Shown: positions 42,933 to 52,581, counted from the stretch's first letter. The stretch is 64,000 nt of DNA from Gemmatimonadota bacterium (GCA_022823225.1 JAJDXM010000009.1:106826-170825), one strand, 5' to 3'. Notes: generated by a model from the letters alone, not told the origin. Numbers and translations: made by a program.

Positions 42933-44078
42933 ATGCGGAACCAGACCAGACGCGATTTTGTGAAGACGACAGCCCGGGCCGGCGGCGCGCTCGGTGCGCT
43001 GGGCGCCCTCGGCCCCCTGGGGTGCGCGGCACCGGACGACGGCGCCTTGGCCGGCGGCGACATGGCCCCGCCCGACCCGCAGCGCATCCTCATCCTGGGC
43101 GGCACCCGCTTCATCGGCCCGCACCAGGTCAAGTACGCGCTCGACCGGGGCCACGAGGTGTCGATCTTCACCCGGGGCCGCACCGAGCCGCCCTTCTTCC
43201 ACGACTACTTCGAGCGCGTCGAGCATTTGATCGGCGACCGCAACGACGACCTGAGCGCGCTGGAGGGGCGCGAGTGGGACGCGGTGATCGACAATTCGGC
43301 CTCGATCCCGCGCTGGGTGGCCATGTCGACCGAGCTGCTGCAGGGGCAGGTTGGCCGCTACCTCTTCGTATCGTCCATTTCGGCGTACACCGACTTCGCG
43401 TCGGTCGGGATCGACGAGAGCTATCCGGTGGGGCAGCTGTCCTCGCCGGACGCGGAGAACGAGTACGGGCCGGGGAAGGCGCGCTGCGAGGCGATCAACA
43501 CGGAGGTGTTTGGCGACGGCGCGATCAACGTGCGCCCGGGGCTGATCGTCGGGCCGGGCGACAACACCGACCGCTGGACCTACTGGCCGGTCCGGGTGGC
43601 GCGCGGCGGCGAGGTGCTGGCCCCGAATTCGCCCGCGGACCCGGTGCAGAACATCGACGCGCGCGACCTGTCGGAGTGGATCGTGCGGCTGGTCGAGATG
43701 CCCGGCACCGGCGGCACCTACAACGCCACGGGCGAGGTGCAGACCTTCGGCGCCATGCTCGACGAGATCCGCGGTGCCCTTGCCTCGGACGCCACCTTCA
43801 CCTGGGTGTCGACCGAATTCATGGCCGAGCACGGGGTCCGGCCGTGGGGCCACATGACCAACTGGGTGCCGCCGGAGGGCGAGTCGATCGGCATGAACCA
43901 GGTATCGGTGGCTGCCGCGGTGGCCGCCGGGCTGACCTTCCGCCCGCTCGGCGACACGGCCCGGGCCACGATGGAGTGGTGGAACGCGCTGCCCGAGGAG
44001 CGGCGTGCGGGCATGCGAGCCGGGCTGTCCGCGGAGTTGGAGGCGGAGGTGCTGGCGGCCTGGGCGCAACGCGGGTAG
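42933..44078 (+). CDS. Tat-exported NAD-dependent epimerase/dehydratase-like lipoprotein
   Basis: 381-residue extended SDR. N-terminus NQTRRDFVKTTARAGG is a twin-arginine signal and ends with LGPLGC, a possible lipobox. The Rossmann motif is ILILGGTRFIGPHQVKYAL; FVSSISAYTDF and YGPGKARCEAIN hold the Ser and the YxxxK catalytic pair. Export of an NAD(P)-binding enzyme by Tat fits folding with cofactor in the cytoplasm. ATG 42933 is preceded by GGAG. TAG stop. The 182-bp gap to the next gene shows no further feature. Confidence 0.82.
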   Translation: MRNQTRRDFVKTTARAGGALGALGALGPLGCAAPDDGALAGGDMAPPDPQRILILGGTRFIGPHQVKYALDRGHEVSIFTRGRTEPPFFHDYFERVEHLIGDRNDDLSALEGREWDAVIDNSASIPRWVAMSTELLQGQVGRYLFVSSISAYTDFASVGIDESYPVGQLSSPDAENEYGPGKARCEAINTEVFGDGAINVRPGLIVGPGDNTDRWTYWPVRVARGGEVLAPNSPADPVQNIDARDLSEWIVRLVEMPGTGGTYNATGEVQTFGAMLDEIRGALASDATFTWVSTEFMAEHGVRPWGHMTNWVPPEGESIGMNQVSVAAAVAAGLTFRPLGDTARATMEWWNALPEERRAGMRAGLSAELEAEVLAAWAQRG

Positions 44079-44260
44079 TCCCTCCCCAGGACCCCACCCA
44101 TGCCCATAGGCGCAGGCAAGCGGCAGCCTGACCTGCTGAAGGGCTGGTGGATTGCCGACAGTTTGCAGGCGTCTGCCGGGTCACCACCCCCCGCCGGGGA
44201 CCGGGGGCCACCGGGCGACCGGCCGTCCAGCGACCAGCCACCCGGCAGCCAGCCTGCTAC

Positions 44261-46153
44261 CTACCGCCGCCAGCGATCAGGCCGGAACTCCTCGGCCTCC
44301 ATCTCCAGCAGCTTCAGGTCGCGTGACGCCTCGACCAGCCGGATGAACTCACCGCGGTAGCCGCGCGGATCGTCTCCCCTGCTGCCCTCCGCCAGGCTCA
44401 CGACGTCATCCAGCGTGAAGGTGCCGGCGTGCTCCGAGTCCCGCAGCAGCATGCCGAAGCCCGCCACCGCGGTCGCGAACCGGAAGTCGTTCGAGGGCGT
44501 CCCCGTGCGGTCGAGGACCGCGTGCTGGAGCAGCTTGCTGGTGTCGCCGTCGGGATCCTTATAGCGGATCTTGACGAAAATCAGCTCGTCCTCGAACCGG
44601 CTGAGGGGCGCGTCCTCCTTCTCCGCCGGCTGCTGCGCCTGGTAGCGCAGCGGATCCACCGGCGGCCTCGGCATCCCAACCCCGGCCGGCACCACCTCGT
44701 AGAGCGCCGTCACGGTGTGTCCGGCCCCGAGCTCGCCCGCGTCCTTCGTGTCGTCGTTGAAGTCCTCGTCGGCGAGCAGCCGGTTCTCGTAGCCGATCAG
44801 CCGGTAGCCGGCGACCGTCGCCGGGTTGAACTCGACCTGGAGCTTGACGTCCTTGGCGAGCGTCAGCAGCGTGCCGCCCATCTCCTCGACAAGCACCTTC
44901 CGGGCCTCCAGCAGCCCGTCGATATAGGCGAAGTTGCCGTTCCCGTGGTCGGCGATCTGCTCCATCTTCGAGTCCTTCAGGTTGCCGGTGCCGAAGCCCA
45001 GCACGCTGAGGAAGGTGCCGCTTTCGCGCTCCTTCTCGATCAGCTTCACCATCGCCTCGTCGCTGGACGCGCCCACATTGAAGTCGCCGTCGGTGGCGAG
45101 GATCACGCGGTTGTTCCCGCCGTCGATGTGGTGCTTGCGGGCCACGTCGTACGCGAGCCTGATCCCCGCGCCGCCTGCCGTGCTGCCGCCCGCGTTGAGT
45201 TTCTCGAGCGCGGCCAGGATCTCTTCCTTCTCGCTGCCCGGGGTCGACGGAAGCACCAGGCCCGCCGCCCCCGCGTACACCACGATCGCCACCCGGTCCT
45301 GTTCCCTCAGCTGGTCGACCAGCAGCGCGAACGCCTTTTTCAGCAGCGGCAGTTTGTCCTGTGAGCTCATGGATCCCGACACATCCAGCAGGAAGACGAG
45401 GTTGCCGGGCGGAAGGTCCTCGGTGTCGATGGACTCGGCGTGCAGGCCGATGCGCACCAGCCTGTGCTCGCGCTTCCATGGGGCCTGCGTCACCTCGGTG
45501 GTCACCGCGAAGGGGTGTTCGCCCGCCACATCGCCCCACTGGTAGGGGAAGTAGTTGATCATCTCCTCGATTCGCACCGCGTCGACCGGCGGGCGCTGGC
45601 CGTCCTGAATGAAGCGGCGGACGTTCGCGTAGGACGCGCGGTCCACGTCGATCGAAAAGGTGGAGAGCGGTGCCTCGCCGACGGTCTTGAACTCGTTCTC
45701 GTTGATCTCGGCGTAGGATTCGGTGTTGTAGGGGCGGAGGCGTGAGACGGTGAAGGGGAGCTTCACCCTGGCCGCTGCCCTGGCCACCTCTGTCACGACG
45801 AGTTCCTGGATTACCGCCGCGCCCGCCTTCAGCGCGAAGTCGGCGACCGCGGTCTGGCCGGCCCCGACGGTCACCTGCTGACTCTGCGTCTCAAAGCCCA
45901 GGATACTGACCGTCAACGTGTGTTCGCCGGCCGGCACGCCGGACAGGGTGTAGCGACCCTGAGGGTTGGTCAGCGTGGCGGTCTCCGTGCCGTCCAGGGT
46001 TACCAGGGCGGACTCGAGGGTCTGACCGGTGGCGGCGTCGGTGACCACGCCTGAGATTGTGCCTGTCTGCTCCTGGGCGTCAGCCGCGCCGGCCAGGCCC
46101 AGGAAGAGGATGGCGGCAGCTGCCGCATTTCGAACAAGAATCCCGGCTCTCAT
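44261..46153 (-). CDS. VWA-domain protein with carboxypeptidase-regulatory domain (YfbK-like), copy 1
   Basis: 630 residues, exported (signal peptide ending GAADAQ). A carboxypeptidase regulatory-like Ig fold (about 30-110: GTISGVVTDAATGQTLESAL) is followed by the conserved YfbK N-terminal region (STFSIDVDRASYANVRRF) and a von Willebrand A domain with intact MIDAS (LLDVSGSMSS, later ATDGDFNVG). A C-terminal DUF3520-like part (RYKDPDG, ATAVAGFGMLLRDS) follows. It is coupled to the upstream small regulatory-domain gene by an ATGA overlap and is very similar to the paralogue at 46668. Function unknown. Confidence 0.87.
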   Translation of the reverse strand: MRAGILVRNAAAAAILFLGLAGAADAQEQTGTISGVVTDAATGQTLESALVTLDGTETATLTNPQGRYTLSGVPAGEHTLTVSILGFETQSQQVTVGAGQTAVADFALKAGAAVIQELVVTEVARAAARVKLPFTVSRLRPYNTESYAEINENEFKTVGEAPLSTFSIDVDRASYANVRRFIQDGQRPPVDAVRIEEMINYFPYQWGDVAGEHPFAVTTEVTQAPWKREHRLVRIGLHAESIDTEDLPPGNLVFLLDVSGSMSSQDKLPLLKKAFALLVDQLREQDRVAIVVYAGAAGLVLPSTPGSEKEEILAALEKLNAGGSTAGGAGIRLAYDVARKHHIDGGNNRVILATDGDFNVGASSDEAMVKLIEKERESGTFLSVLGFGTGNLKDSKMEQIADHGNGNFAYIDGLLEARKVLVEEMGGTLLTLAKDVKLQVEFNPATVAGYRLIGYENRLLADEDFNDDTKDAGELGAGHTVTALYEVVPAGVGMPRPPVDPLRYQAQQPAEKEDAPLSRFEDELIFVKIRYKDPDGDTSKLLQHAVLDRTGTPSNDFRFATAVAGFGMLLRDSEHAGTFTLDDVVSLAEGSRGDDPRGYRGEFIRLVEASRDLKLLEMEAEEFRPDRWRR

Positions 46154-46581
46154 CGACTACTCCTGTCCGGTGACTCGACGGTGATCACCACGTTCCTGAG
46201 CCTGACCGGCTGCATCATCATCTCCAGATCGGTTACCGTGGTCTGGCCCTGGGTGACCGTCACCTCGTACTTCTTTTCCGCGTAGCCCATGCTCTTGAGC
46301 GTGACGGTGTGCCTGCCGGCGGGCACGTTCGAGAGGATGAAGCGGCCTTCGTCGCTGGTCACCGCCCCGATCCCGGCACCTTCGAGCAGCACCATGGCGT
46401 TCTCGAGCGCGATTCCGGTTGCCACGTCGGTTACCCGGCCCGTGAAGGTGCCGGGCGATGCCTCAATGCCGGGCGATACCCCCGGAGTGACGCTGACCTT
46501 GACGAGTGCCACCGCGGTGCCGATGCCCGCCAGGGCGCTCAGGGTGGCGATTGAGATGGTACGAACAGTGATGAGTCGCAT
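46150..46581 (-). CDS. Small exported carboxypeptidase-regulatory-like domain protein
   Basis: 143 residues: hydrophobic N-terminal segment (about 8-28), then one Ig-like carboxypeptidase regulatory domain (TFTGRVTDVATGIALENAMV, DEGRFILSNVPAGRHTVTLKSMGY). The C-terminus VVITVESPDR resembles the start of a TonB-plug-like linker but stops there. Coupled by ATGA overlap to the VWA gene downstream, so the two are probably partners. A 15-bp palindrome lies about 56 bp upstream. Confidence 0.75.
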   Translation of the reverse strand: MRLITVRTISIATLSALAGIGTAVALVKVSVTPGVSPGIEASPGTFTGRVTDVATGIALENAMVLLEGAGIGAVTSDEGRFILSNVPAGRHTVTLKSMGYAEKKYEVTVTQGQTTVTDLEMMMQPVRLRNVVITVESPDRSSR

Positions 46582-46636
46582 GGCGACCTCCCTGGATGTT
46601 GGGCGGCCGGAGATTCCGGGCCGCCGGGTTGATTCC

Positions 46637-46651
46637 GGTACACCGTGTACC
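46637..46651. promoter_or_regulatory. 15-bp palindrome upstream of the small regulatory-domain/VWA operon
   Basis: GGTACAC C GTGTACC is perfectly symmetrical and lies between the stop of the VWA copy 2 gene and the start of the 46581 gene. A degenerate copy (TACACCGCGTGCC around 48714-48726) lies upstream of the other VWA gene. Operator function is an inference. Confidence 0.4.
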
Positions 46652-46667
46652 AGACATCGTGCTGTTG

Positions 46668-48617
46668 TTATGGGCCTCCCCGGCCGTGTCGTTTCAGTAA
46701 CCCCAGGTCCCGCGCCGCCTCCACCAGCCGGATGAACTCGCCGCGGTAGCCCCGCGGGTCGTCGCCTCGACTGTTTTCGGCGAGCCCCACGACATCGTTA
46801 AACGTAAGGTCGCCCGCGTGATGCGAATCCCTGAGCAGCATGCCGAACCCCGCCACCGCGGCCGCGAACCGGAAGTCGGTCGACGGAGACACGGGGCGGT
46901 CGGCGACGGCCTGCTGCAGCAGCTTGCTCTCCGCACCGTCGGGATCCTTGTAGCGAACCTTCACGTACATCAGCTCGTCGGCGAACTCGCTCGGCGGCGG
47001 CGGGTCCTCGACGGTCCCTTGCGGCTGGTACCGCAGCGGGTCGACCGGACGCGGCATCTCGACGCCCGCCGGCACCACCTCGTAGAGCGCCGTCACCGTG
47101 TGTCCGGCGCCGAGTTCGCCCGCGTCCTTCGTGTCGTCGTTGAAGTCCTCGTCGGCCAGCAGCCGGTTCTCGTACCCGATCAGCCGGTAGCCCGCGGCCC
47201 GCGCAGGGTTGAACTCGACCTGCAGCTTGACGTCCTTTGCGAGGGTCAGCAGCGTGCCGCCCATCTCTTCGACGAGCACCTTGCGCGCCTCCAGGAGGCC
47301 GTCGATGTAGGCGAAGTTGCCGTTCCCGTGATCGGCGAGCTGCTCCATCTTCGAGTCCTTCAGGTTGCCGGTGCCGAAGCCGAGCACGGTCAGAAAGGTG
47401 CCGCTCTCGCGCTCCTTCTCGATCAGCTTCACCATCGCCTCGTCGCTGGACGCGCCCACGTTGAAGTCGCCGTCGGTGGCGAGGATCACCCGGTTGTTGC
47501 CGCTGTCGACGTGGTGCTCGCGGGCCACGTCGTACGCGAGCCTGATCCCCGCGCCGCCCGCCGTGCTGCCCCCGGCATCGAGCTTCTCCAGCGCTGCCAT
47601 GATCTCGCCCTTGCGGTCCCCCGGGGTCGACTCCAGCACGAGGCCCGCGGCGCCCGCGTACACCACGATGGCGACCCGGTCCTGCTCCCTGAGCTGTTCG
47701 ACGAGCAGCGAGAAGGCCTTCTTCAGCAGCGGCAGCTTGTTCGGTCTGCCCATCGATCCGGACACGTCGAGGAGGAAGACCAGGTTGCTCGGCGACAGGT
47801 CCCCGGTGTCTATCGAGCGGGCGTGCAGACCGATACGGACAAGGCGGTGCTCGGGCTTCCAGGGGGCTTCCCAGACCTCGGTGGTGACCGCAAAGGGGTG
47901 CGCCCCGCGCACCGCGCCCCAGTCGTAGGGGAAGTAGTTGATCATCTCCTCGATGCGCACCGCGTCGACCGGCGGGCGTTCGCCATCCTGGATGAAGCGC
48001 CGGACATTCGCGTAGGATGCCCGGTCCACGTCGATCGAGAAGGTGGAGAGCGGGGCTTCGCTGACAGCCCTGAAATCGCTTTCGTCGATCGCGGCGTAGG
48101 ATTCGGTGTTGCGCTCGGCGACGGCCCACTGGGCCCACTGGGGGCGGCGCGCGAGATCGACGGTGCGTGCCTCCGCCCTCCGTATCGGCGCGCGCTGCAT
48201 CTCCGCCACGGCTTCGATCGAGTCCGGCCTTCGGCCCGGCTGTCCCGCGAGCAGCGCGAAATCGAGCGTCGCGATGCGGCCCGTCACCACCGTCACCCGG
48301 CGCGTCTGCGAGACGTGGCCGAGCCGGTCCACGGTGACGCTCTGCTCGCCCGCCGGGACGTTCGCCAGGGTGTATCGTCCGGTTCGGCCCGACCGCGTGG
48401 TGAGATCGCTTCCCTCCACCTTGACCAGGGCGTTGAGGAGCGGCTGCCCCGTGGCGGCGTCGGTGATCTGCCCGCTGATCGCGCCGGTCTGCGCGCTGAT
48501 CGGGGACGCGCCCGCGAGGGTCAGTGCGATCAGCGCGAGCAGTCCGTGGATAAACCCGCGCGAGCAACGAGAGCGGCGAGGCGCCGGGGGGGTGAAGAGA
48601 GCCGTTGGTTCACGCAT
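46668..48617 (-). CDS. VWA-domain protein with carboxypeptidase-regulatory domain (YfbK-like), copy 2
   Basis: 649 residues, same architecture as copy 1: signal peptide (ending SPISAQ), regulatory Ig domain (GAISGQITDAATGQPLLNAL), variable linker, then STFSIDVDRASYANVRRF, a VWA domain with MIDAS LLDVSGSMGR and ATDGDFNVG, and a DUF3520-like C-terminus. From the STFSIDV motif onward the two copies are nearly identical over hundreds of residues while the first ~150 residues differ strongly, indicating tandem duplication with later gene conversion. The linker carries a basic, Arg-rich stretch absent in copy 1. The 191 bp upstream of its start hold only a possible promoter. Confidence 0.87.
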   Translation of the reverse strand: MREPTALFTPPAPRRSRCSRGFIHGLLALIALTLAGASPISAQTGAISGQITDAATGQPLLNALVKVEGSDLTTRSGRTGRYTLANVPAGEQSVTVDRLGHVSQTRRVTVVTGRIATLDFALLAGQPGRRPDSIEAVAEMQRAPIRRAEARTVDLARRPQWAQWAVAERNTESYAAIDESDFRAVSEAPLSTFSIDVDRASYANVRRFIQDGERPPVDAVRIEEMINYFPYDWGAVRGAHPFAVTTEVWEAPWKPEHRLVRIGLHARSIDTGDLSPSNLVFLLDVSGSMGRPNKLPLLKKAFSLLVEQLREQDRVAIVVYAGAAGLVLESTPGDRKGEIMAALEKLDAGGSTAGGAGIRLAYDVAREHHVDSGNNRVILATDGDFNVGASSDEAMVKLIEKERESGTFLTVLGFGTGNLKDSKMEQLADHGNGNFAYIDGLLEARKVLVEEMGGTLLTLAKDVKLQVEFNPARAAGYRLIGYENRLLADEDFNDDTKDAGELGAGHTVTALYEVVPAGVEMPRPVDPLRYQPQGTVEDPPPPSEFADELMYVKVRYKDPDGAESKLLQQAVADRPVSPSTDFRFAAAVAGFGMLLRDSHHAGDLTFNDVVGLAENSRGDDPRGYRGEFIRLVEAARDLGLLKRHGRGGP

Positions 48618-48808
48618 CGCTCGATCCCTTGCTGTGGTGCCGTGGTCGGGTGTCCCGACACTTGTGCCTTGGACCCCCGGCGCCCGGGGGAGGGTTGCCG
48701 CTTGCGTTCACTATACACCGCGTGCCCTGGCAAGTGCCGCGTGCGACGGCGAATCGCCTCCGGCGACAGATCGTCGAGGGGGAGTTTTCCGAGCCGGTGC
48801 GACCGCCG

Positions 48809-49999
48809 CTATCCACCCGGCTCGAAGAACCCGAAGTGTTCGAGCATGTACAGCCGGATCACGCGCGCCACCTTCTCCGCGTAGGCTCCGCGGTTCTCGG
48901 GACTGTCCCTGAGGCCGGGATAGTGGTGTTCGAGCTGGATCCCGCTCACGACCTCGCCGTCGCCCAGAGATCCGTGGAGGCGCGTGCAGTAGCCGCCGCG
49001 CCAGTAGGGGTCGCTGCCCGGACCGGGCGCGGCGGGGCTGGGCACCGACGGAATGCCCTCGCCGGCGAGCAGCCCCCCGAAGGATGTGGGTCCCCTCAGC
49101 ACATTCGAGAAGGGGATCGTCGTGGTGCGCCCAATCTCGCGAATGCTGGTGCGGCGCACCACGGCCAGCGCGTCCAGGGCGGCGTCGGTGCGGTTGAGCT
49201 CGTCGGCGGTGAGGAGGTAGCCGAGTTCGACGCGGTCGATATCGTGGCTGTGCCCGTGGATGTCGAAGAACATGCCTCCGCCGAAGTCGCCGGAGACGAT
49301 CGACCGGGCGACCGAGATCCAGTCGTGGAATTCCTGCCAGGCCAGTTCGGCGTAGGGATTGCCCTGCGCGGCCTCTACGATCTCGCGGTTGGCGTCGAGC
49401 TTCCTGCGCCGCAGGTGCGACACGATCATGTGCGGCGCGTAACCGGTCAGGTCGATCAGCGCCTGGCGCATTCTCATGGTGAGGTCGAGGGTGTTGAGGT
49501 CGTTCAGCGTCGTGCCGTAGCTGCGGTCGGGGATCTCCGACGGGGCGAGCAGCCCGCCGTGCGTGGCCGCGAGGACCACGGGAAGTTCGCCGGGGATGTA
49601 CTCGACGTACCCGTTGCGCCCGAAGTAGCTGACCCCCGGCTCGTAGCGCGCGATGTGCTCCGGCGCGTACACCTCCACCTCCGCCGTGGCGCTGGCGCCG
49701 CCCGCGGTGGCGGTGATCCCCGCACTGCCGGCCGCGACCGCCGTCACGAACCCCCGGGCGCTGACCGTCGCCACCGCCGCGTCGCCGGTCGACCAGACCA
49801 CCTCGGCGCTCACGGGCTCGCCGTCCGGGCCCAGCGTGGTGGCCGAAAACGACATGCCATCGCCCACGCCCACGAGAAGGGCCCGAGCCGGGGACACGAG
49901 GACGCGGGTGACCTGGGGCTCGACGCCGGTCTGGTCGCCGCAGCCGGCGAGCGCGGCGCCCAGCAGCGCGGCGGCGGCGAGCGCGGGGGTGTTCTTCAT
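48809..49999 (-). CDS. N-formylglutamate amidohydrolase-like lipoprotein with Ig-like domain
   Basis: 396 residues. Lipobox ALAGC at about residue 20; a BIG2-type Ig domain (about 30-110: TRVLVSPARALLVGVGDGMS, AVATVSARGFVTAVAAGSA); then a catalytic region resembling N-formylglutamate amidohydrolase/zinc deacylase proteins (VVLAATHGGLLAPSEIPDR, DANREIVEAAQGN, FFDIHGHSHD, LEHHYPGLRD). Likely ligands are the His and Asp in these motifs. The substrate may be a formylated or acylated amino acid or peptide; not certain. The ATG at 49999 overlaps the M28 peptidase stop (ATGA), so both are made together. Confidence 0.75.
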   Translation of the reverse strand: MKNTPALAAAALLGAALAGCGDQTGVEPQVTRVLVSPARALLVGVGDGMSFSATTLGPDGEPVSAEVVWSTGDAAVATVSARGFVTAVAAGSAGITATAGGASATAEVEVYAPEHIARYEPGVSYFGRNGYVEYIPGELPVVLAATHGGLLAPSEIPDRSYGTTLNDLNTLDLTMRMRQALIDLTGYAPHMIVSHLRRRKLDANREIVEAAQGNPYAELAWQEFHDWISVARSIVSGDFGGGMFFDIHGHSHDIDRVELGYLLTADELNRTDAALDALAVVRRTSIREIGRTTTIPFSNVLRGPTSFGGLLAGEGIPSVPSPAAPGPGSDPYWRGGYCTRLHGSLGDGEVVSGIQLEHHYPGLRDSPENRGAYAEKVARVIRLYMLEHFGFFEPGG

Positions 50000-51942
50000 G
50001 ACGGCTTCGCGTCCGATGCGTCCGGATCGGGCGGGGTGCTGTCCGCAGACTGCTCCCGCCACTCGCGCATTTCGCCAATGATCTCCTCGAGTGCCGCGAT
50101 GGTCTCCATGCTTGCCGCGATGTCCAGCACCACTGTGCCCCAGTTGGCCCGGAACAGCGCCTCCTCCACCGCCTCCACCAGCCGGTTGCGCTCGCGCGCC
50201 AGCACGGGCGCCGCGAACCCCCGCCGGTCACTCGCCGGGTCTGCATCGCGCAGAATGCGCGCCGGTGCCAGGCCGGGGAGCGGGCCGAGCGTGATGCCCG
50301 GATCGGGGTGGTAGTTGTTCAGAGGGACATACATTGCCCGGTGCAGGGGACGCAGGACCGCGACCTGTTCCAGAGCGCCCACCTCGCCGGCCGCCGCGTG
50401 CCTGTCCACCCGCGCCACGGCCCGGCGCAACCGATCCATGCGGTTGCCCAGGTGTTCGTGGAGCCGCAGCGCGCCCCCTGCTTCCTCTTCCCGCGCCGCG
50501 ACCGCCGCGCCCAGCGCCTCGACCTGCGCCGCCAGGTTCACCGGGTAGACCTCGCCCGCGAGCATCTCGGCCAGCGCGTCCGCGTAGAGGTCGGTGTCGG
50601 TCTTGAGGACCTCGGGGTCGATCTTGTCGAAGGTGTCGTCGGGGGTGTGCCACCACCAGTAGCCGCCGTCCTCCGCCAGCCGTGTGTGGTTGAACTGGAG
50701 CAGGGGGAGGCCGATCCCGTTGAAGGCCTGGTCGGAGTTGCGCGCCGGCCGCGACGGGGAGATCTCCGCGCCCTCGGCGTCCATCACCACGCGAGCGGCG
50801 AAATCCCGGAAGGCCTCGGACGCGGTCGCGCCGAAACGCGCGGCCCCCACCTGGCCCACCCCGTCGATGTTCATGTACGCGAGTCCGCGGGTGCGCAGCT
50901 CGGTGAAGTGCTGGTCCGCGTACCAGGTCGACCCGGCGTAGCGCGCGTTGCTGTGGCCGGGCCACCACGCGACCACCAGGCCGTGACGGAGCCGGTCGCG
51001 CGCGTCGTGGAAGGCGAGCGCGAGCTCGAGCATCGCCGCATTGGACGCGGCCTCGTCGGTGGCGCCGTGGTGCCAGCCGTCGATGTGGCCGCCGAGGAGC
51101 ACGAACGGGGCGTCCACGTCACCCTCCGGCTCGATCGTCGCCACGGCGAGCCGAAGCGTCTTCCACCCGGTCGCGACCTCCGTCTCGACGCGCAGCTCGA
51201 CCGGCCCGGCCGCCATCCGCGCCCGCAGTTCCTCACCCGCGCTGCGCATGATCTGCGCCACCGGGACCTGCGGCAGCCGGTGGTGGTTCATCAGCGACGG
51301 ACTGCCCCACGTGGACGTCACGATCAGCTCGTTGAGGCGCTCTTCGGGGTTGACGAAGACGACCGCGGCCGCCCCCAGGCGCTCCAGCACGATCGTGGGC
51401 ACGTTGCGCGGCTGGCCGTCGACGATGGCGACCCTGCCGGTCAGGTCGGGGAGTTCGGCGCCGAAATCCTCGCCCTCGACGACCAGCCGCTCACCGGTGC
51501 CGGCCTCGAGCCGCGGCAGGTTCCGGAGCGACCCCATGTCGACCGCCTCGCCGGACGTGCCCGCGGACGACCCCGAATAGGACATGGTGATCGCCGGCGG
51601 CGCGAAGTCCGTGCCGGGGACGGTCACGGTCGCCGAAACGGGGTCGCTCGCGTATGCGTCGAACTCGTGGACGGTGACGGGGACGCCGTTCGCCTCCAGC
51701 ACGGCCACGATCGTGTCGATCGCCGCGTTCTCGCCGGGGCTGCCCGATGGACGGACATGCTCGGTGATCGCCGCCGACCAGGCCATCAGGCTTTCGGTGG
51801 TGATCGCGGCCTTGACCGACTGTGCGAGGGCTTCGTGCTCGGCGGTGGTGGGCGCGGTGGCGGGAGCCGTGCACGCGGCGGGCCAGAGGAGAACCAGCGC
51901 TGCCGACAGGACGGGATTCGACGCTGTGCGTCCCTTTCTCAT
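49996..51942 (-). CDS. M28-family peptidase-like lipoprotein with altered catalytic dyad
   Basis: 648 residues; lipobox WPAAC. A PA insert domain (about 130-240) lies before the peptidase core. Metal ligands appear as GGHIDGWHHGATDEA, MNIDGVG and the final His in WWWHTPDDTFDKID. However, the usual Glu-Glu (general base and metal ligand) is replaced in VVAWWPGHSNARYAGSTWYAD by Gly-His. The enzyme may use a different base or be a non-peptidase member. The long C-terminal helical tail (about 470-648) is unusual. Its stop overlaps the amidohydrolase-like gene. Confidence 0.8.
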   Translation of the reverse strand: MRKGRTASNPVLSAALVLLWPAACTAPATAPTTAEHEALAQSVKAAITTESLMAWSAAITEHVRPSGSPGENAAIDTIVAVLEANGVPVTVHEFDAYASDPVSATVTVPGTDFAPPAITMSYSGSSAGTSGEAVDMGSLRNLPRLEAGTGERLVVEGEDFGAELPDLTGRVAIVDGQPRNVPTIVLERLGAAAVVFVNPEERLNELIVTSTWGSPSLMNHHRLPQVPVAQIMRSAGEELRARMAAGPVELRVETEVATGWKTLRLAVATIEPEGDVDAPFVLLGGHIDGWHHGATDEAASNAAMLELALAFHDARDRLRHGLVVAWWPGHSNARYAGSTWYADQHFTELRTRGLAYMNIDGVGQVGAARFGATASEAFRDFAARVVMDAEGAEISPSRPARNSDQAFNGIGLPLLQFNHTRLAEDGGYWWWHTPDDTFDKIDPEVLKTDTDLYADALAEMLAGEVYPVNLAAQVEALGAAVAAREEEAGGALRLHEHLGNRMDRLRRAVARVDRHAAAGEVGALEQVAVLRPLHRAMYVPLNNYHPDPGITLGPLPGLAPARILRDADPASDRRGFAAPVLARERNRLVEAVEEALFRANWGTVVLDIAASMETIAALEEIIGEMREWREQSADSTPPDPDASDAKPS

Positions 51943-51978
51943 CTTGCTTACTCCCGAACGGGATGGGTCTGCGGACGG

Positions 51979-52482
51979 CTACGGCTCCCTGCCGGGCGGA
52001 TGCCAACAGTCCTCGCGCCGGCTTGTGTCGACCAGCTGGGTGACCTGCCAACCCGCGTCCGACTTGTACAGCTCGAAGGCATCGGTGCCGCAGTGCGAGA
52101 AGACATCGTCCCGGTAGAAGGCGTACTTGGTCCACATCTGGGCCAGCCGTCCGTCCACGTTGACCACCCAGTCCCAGATGGGCTCGTCGTAGACCTCGTC
52201 GCGGGGGCTCCCGATCATCCGGACGAATCCGTCGACCGGGGAGAAGCTGATGCCCTCCTCGGTGGCGCGCCCCAGACGGGCGTCGGGATGGAACACGGCG
52301 GCCGCCATTTCGCCGTCGCCGGTGCGCATCGCCTCGAAGAGCTGTTCGACGACGGCGACCACCGCGGCCTCCTCCGGGTGGGTGTCGGGTGCGGCTTCGA
52401 TGTCCGCCATCTCGGCCTCCTGGGCGCAGCCCAGCGTGAGACCCAAGGTCAGTGAGGCGGTTGAGATCCCGGAAATACGCAT
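51979..52482 (-). CDS. NTF2/SnoaL-like lipoprotein
   Basis: 167 residues with lipobox LTLGC. The mature part has the NTF2-like pattern: AVVAVVEQLFEAMRTGDGEM, VFHPDARLGRA, later WDWVVNVDGRLAQMWTKYAF and GTDAFELYKSDAGWQVTQLV. These cone-shaped folds bind small ligands or act as enzymes; the substrate is unknown. It lies 36 bp upstream of the M28-like gene on the same strand and is probably co-transcribed. Confidence 0.8.
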   Translation of the reverse strand: MRISGISTASLTLGLTLGCAQEAEMADIEAAPDTHPEEAAVVAVVEQLFEAMRTGDGEMAAAVFHPDARLGRATEEGISFSPVDGFVRMIGSPRDEVYDEPIWDWVVNVDGRLAQMWTKYAFYRDDVFSHCGTDAFELYKSDAGWQVTQLVDTSRREDCWHPPGREP

Positions 52483-52581
52483 AGGTGAGTCCCTGTCGCT
52501 GGTGATTCCGTGGCCGGCGGGGTGCCGGGGGCGTTCAAGGCCAATATATGGGCGGTGCGGTCCTGCCGTCAGCCCTTGCGA

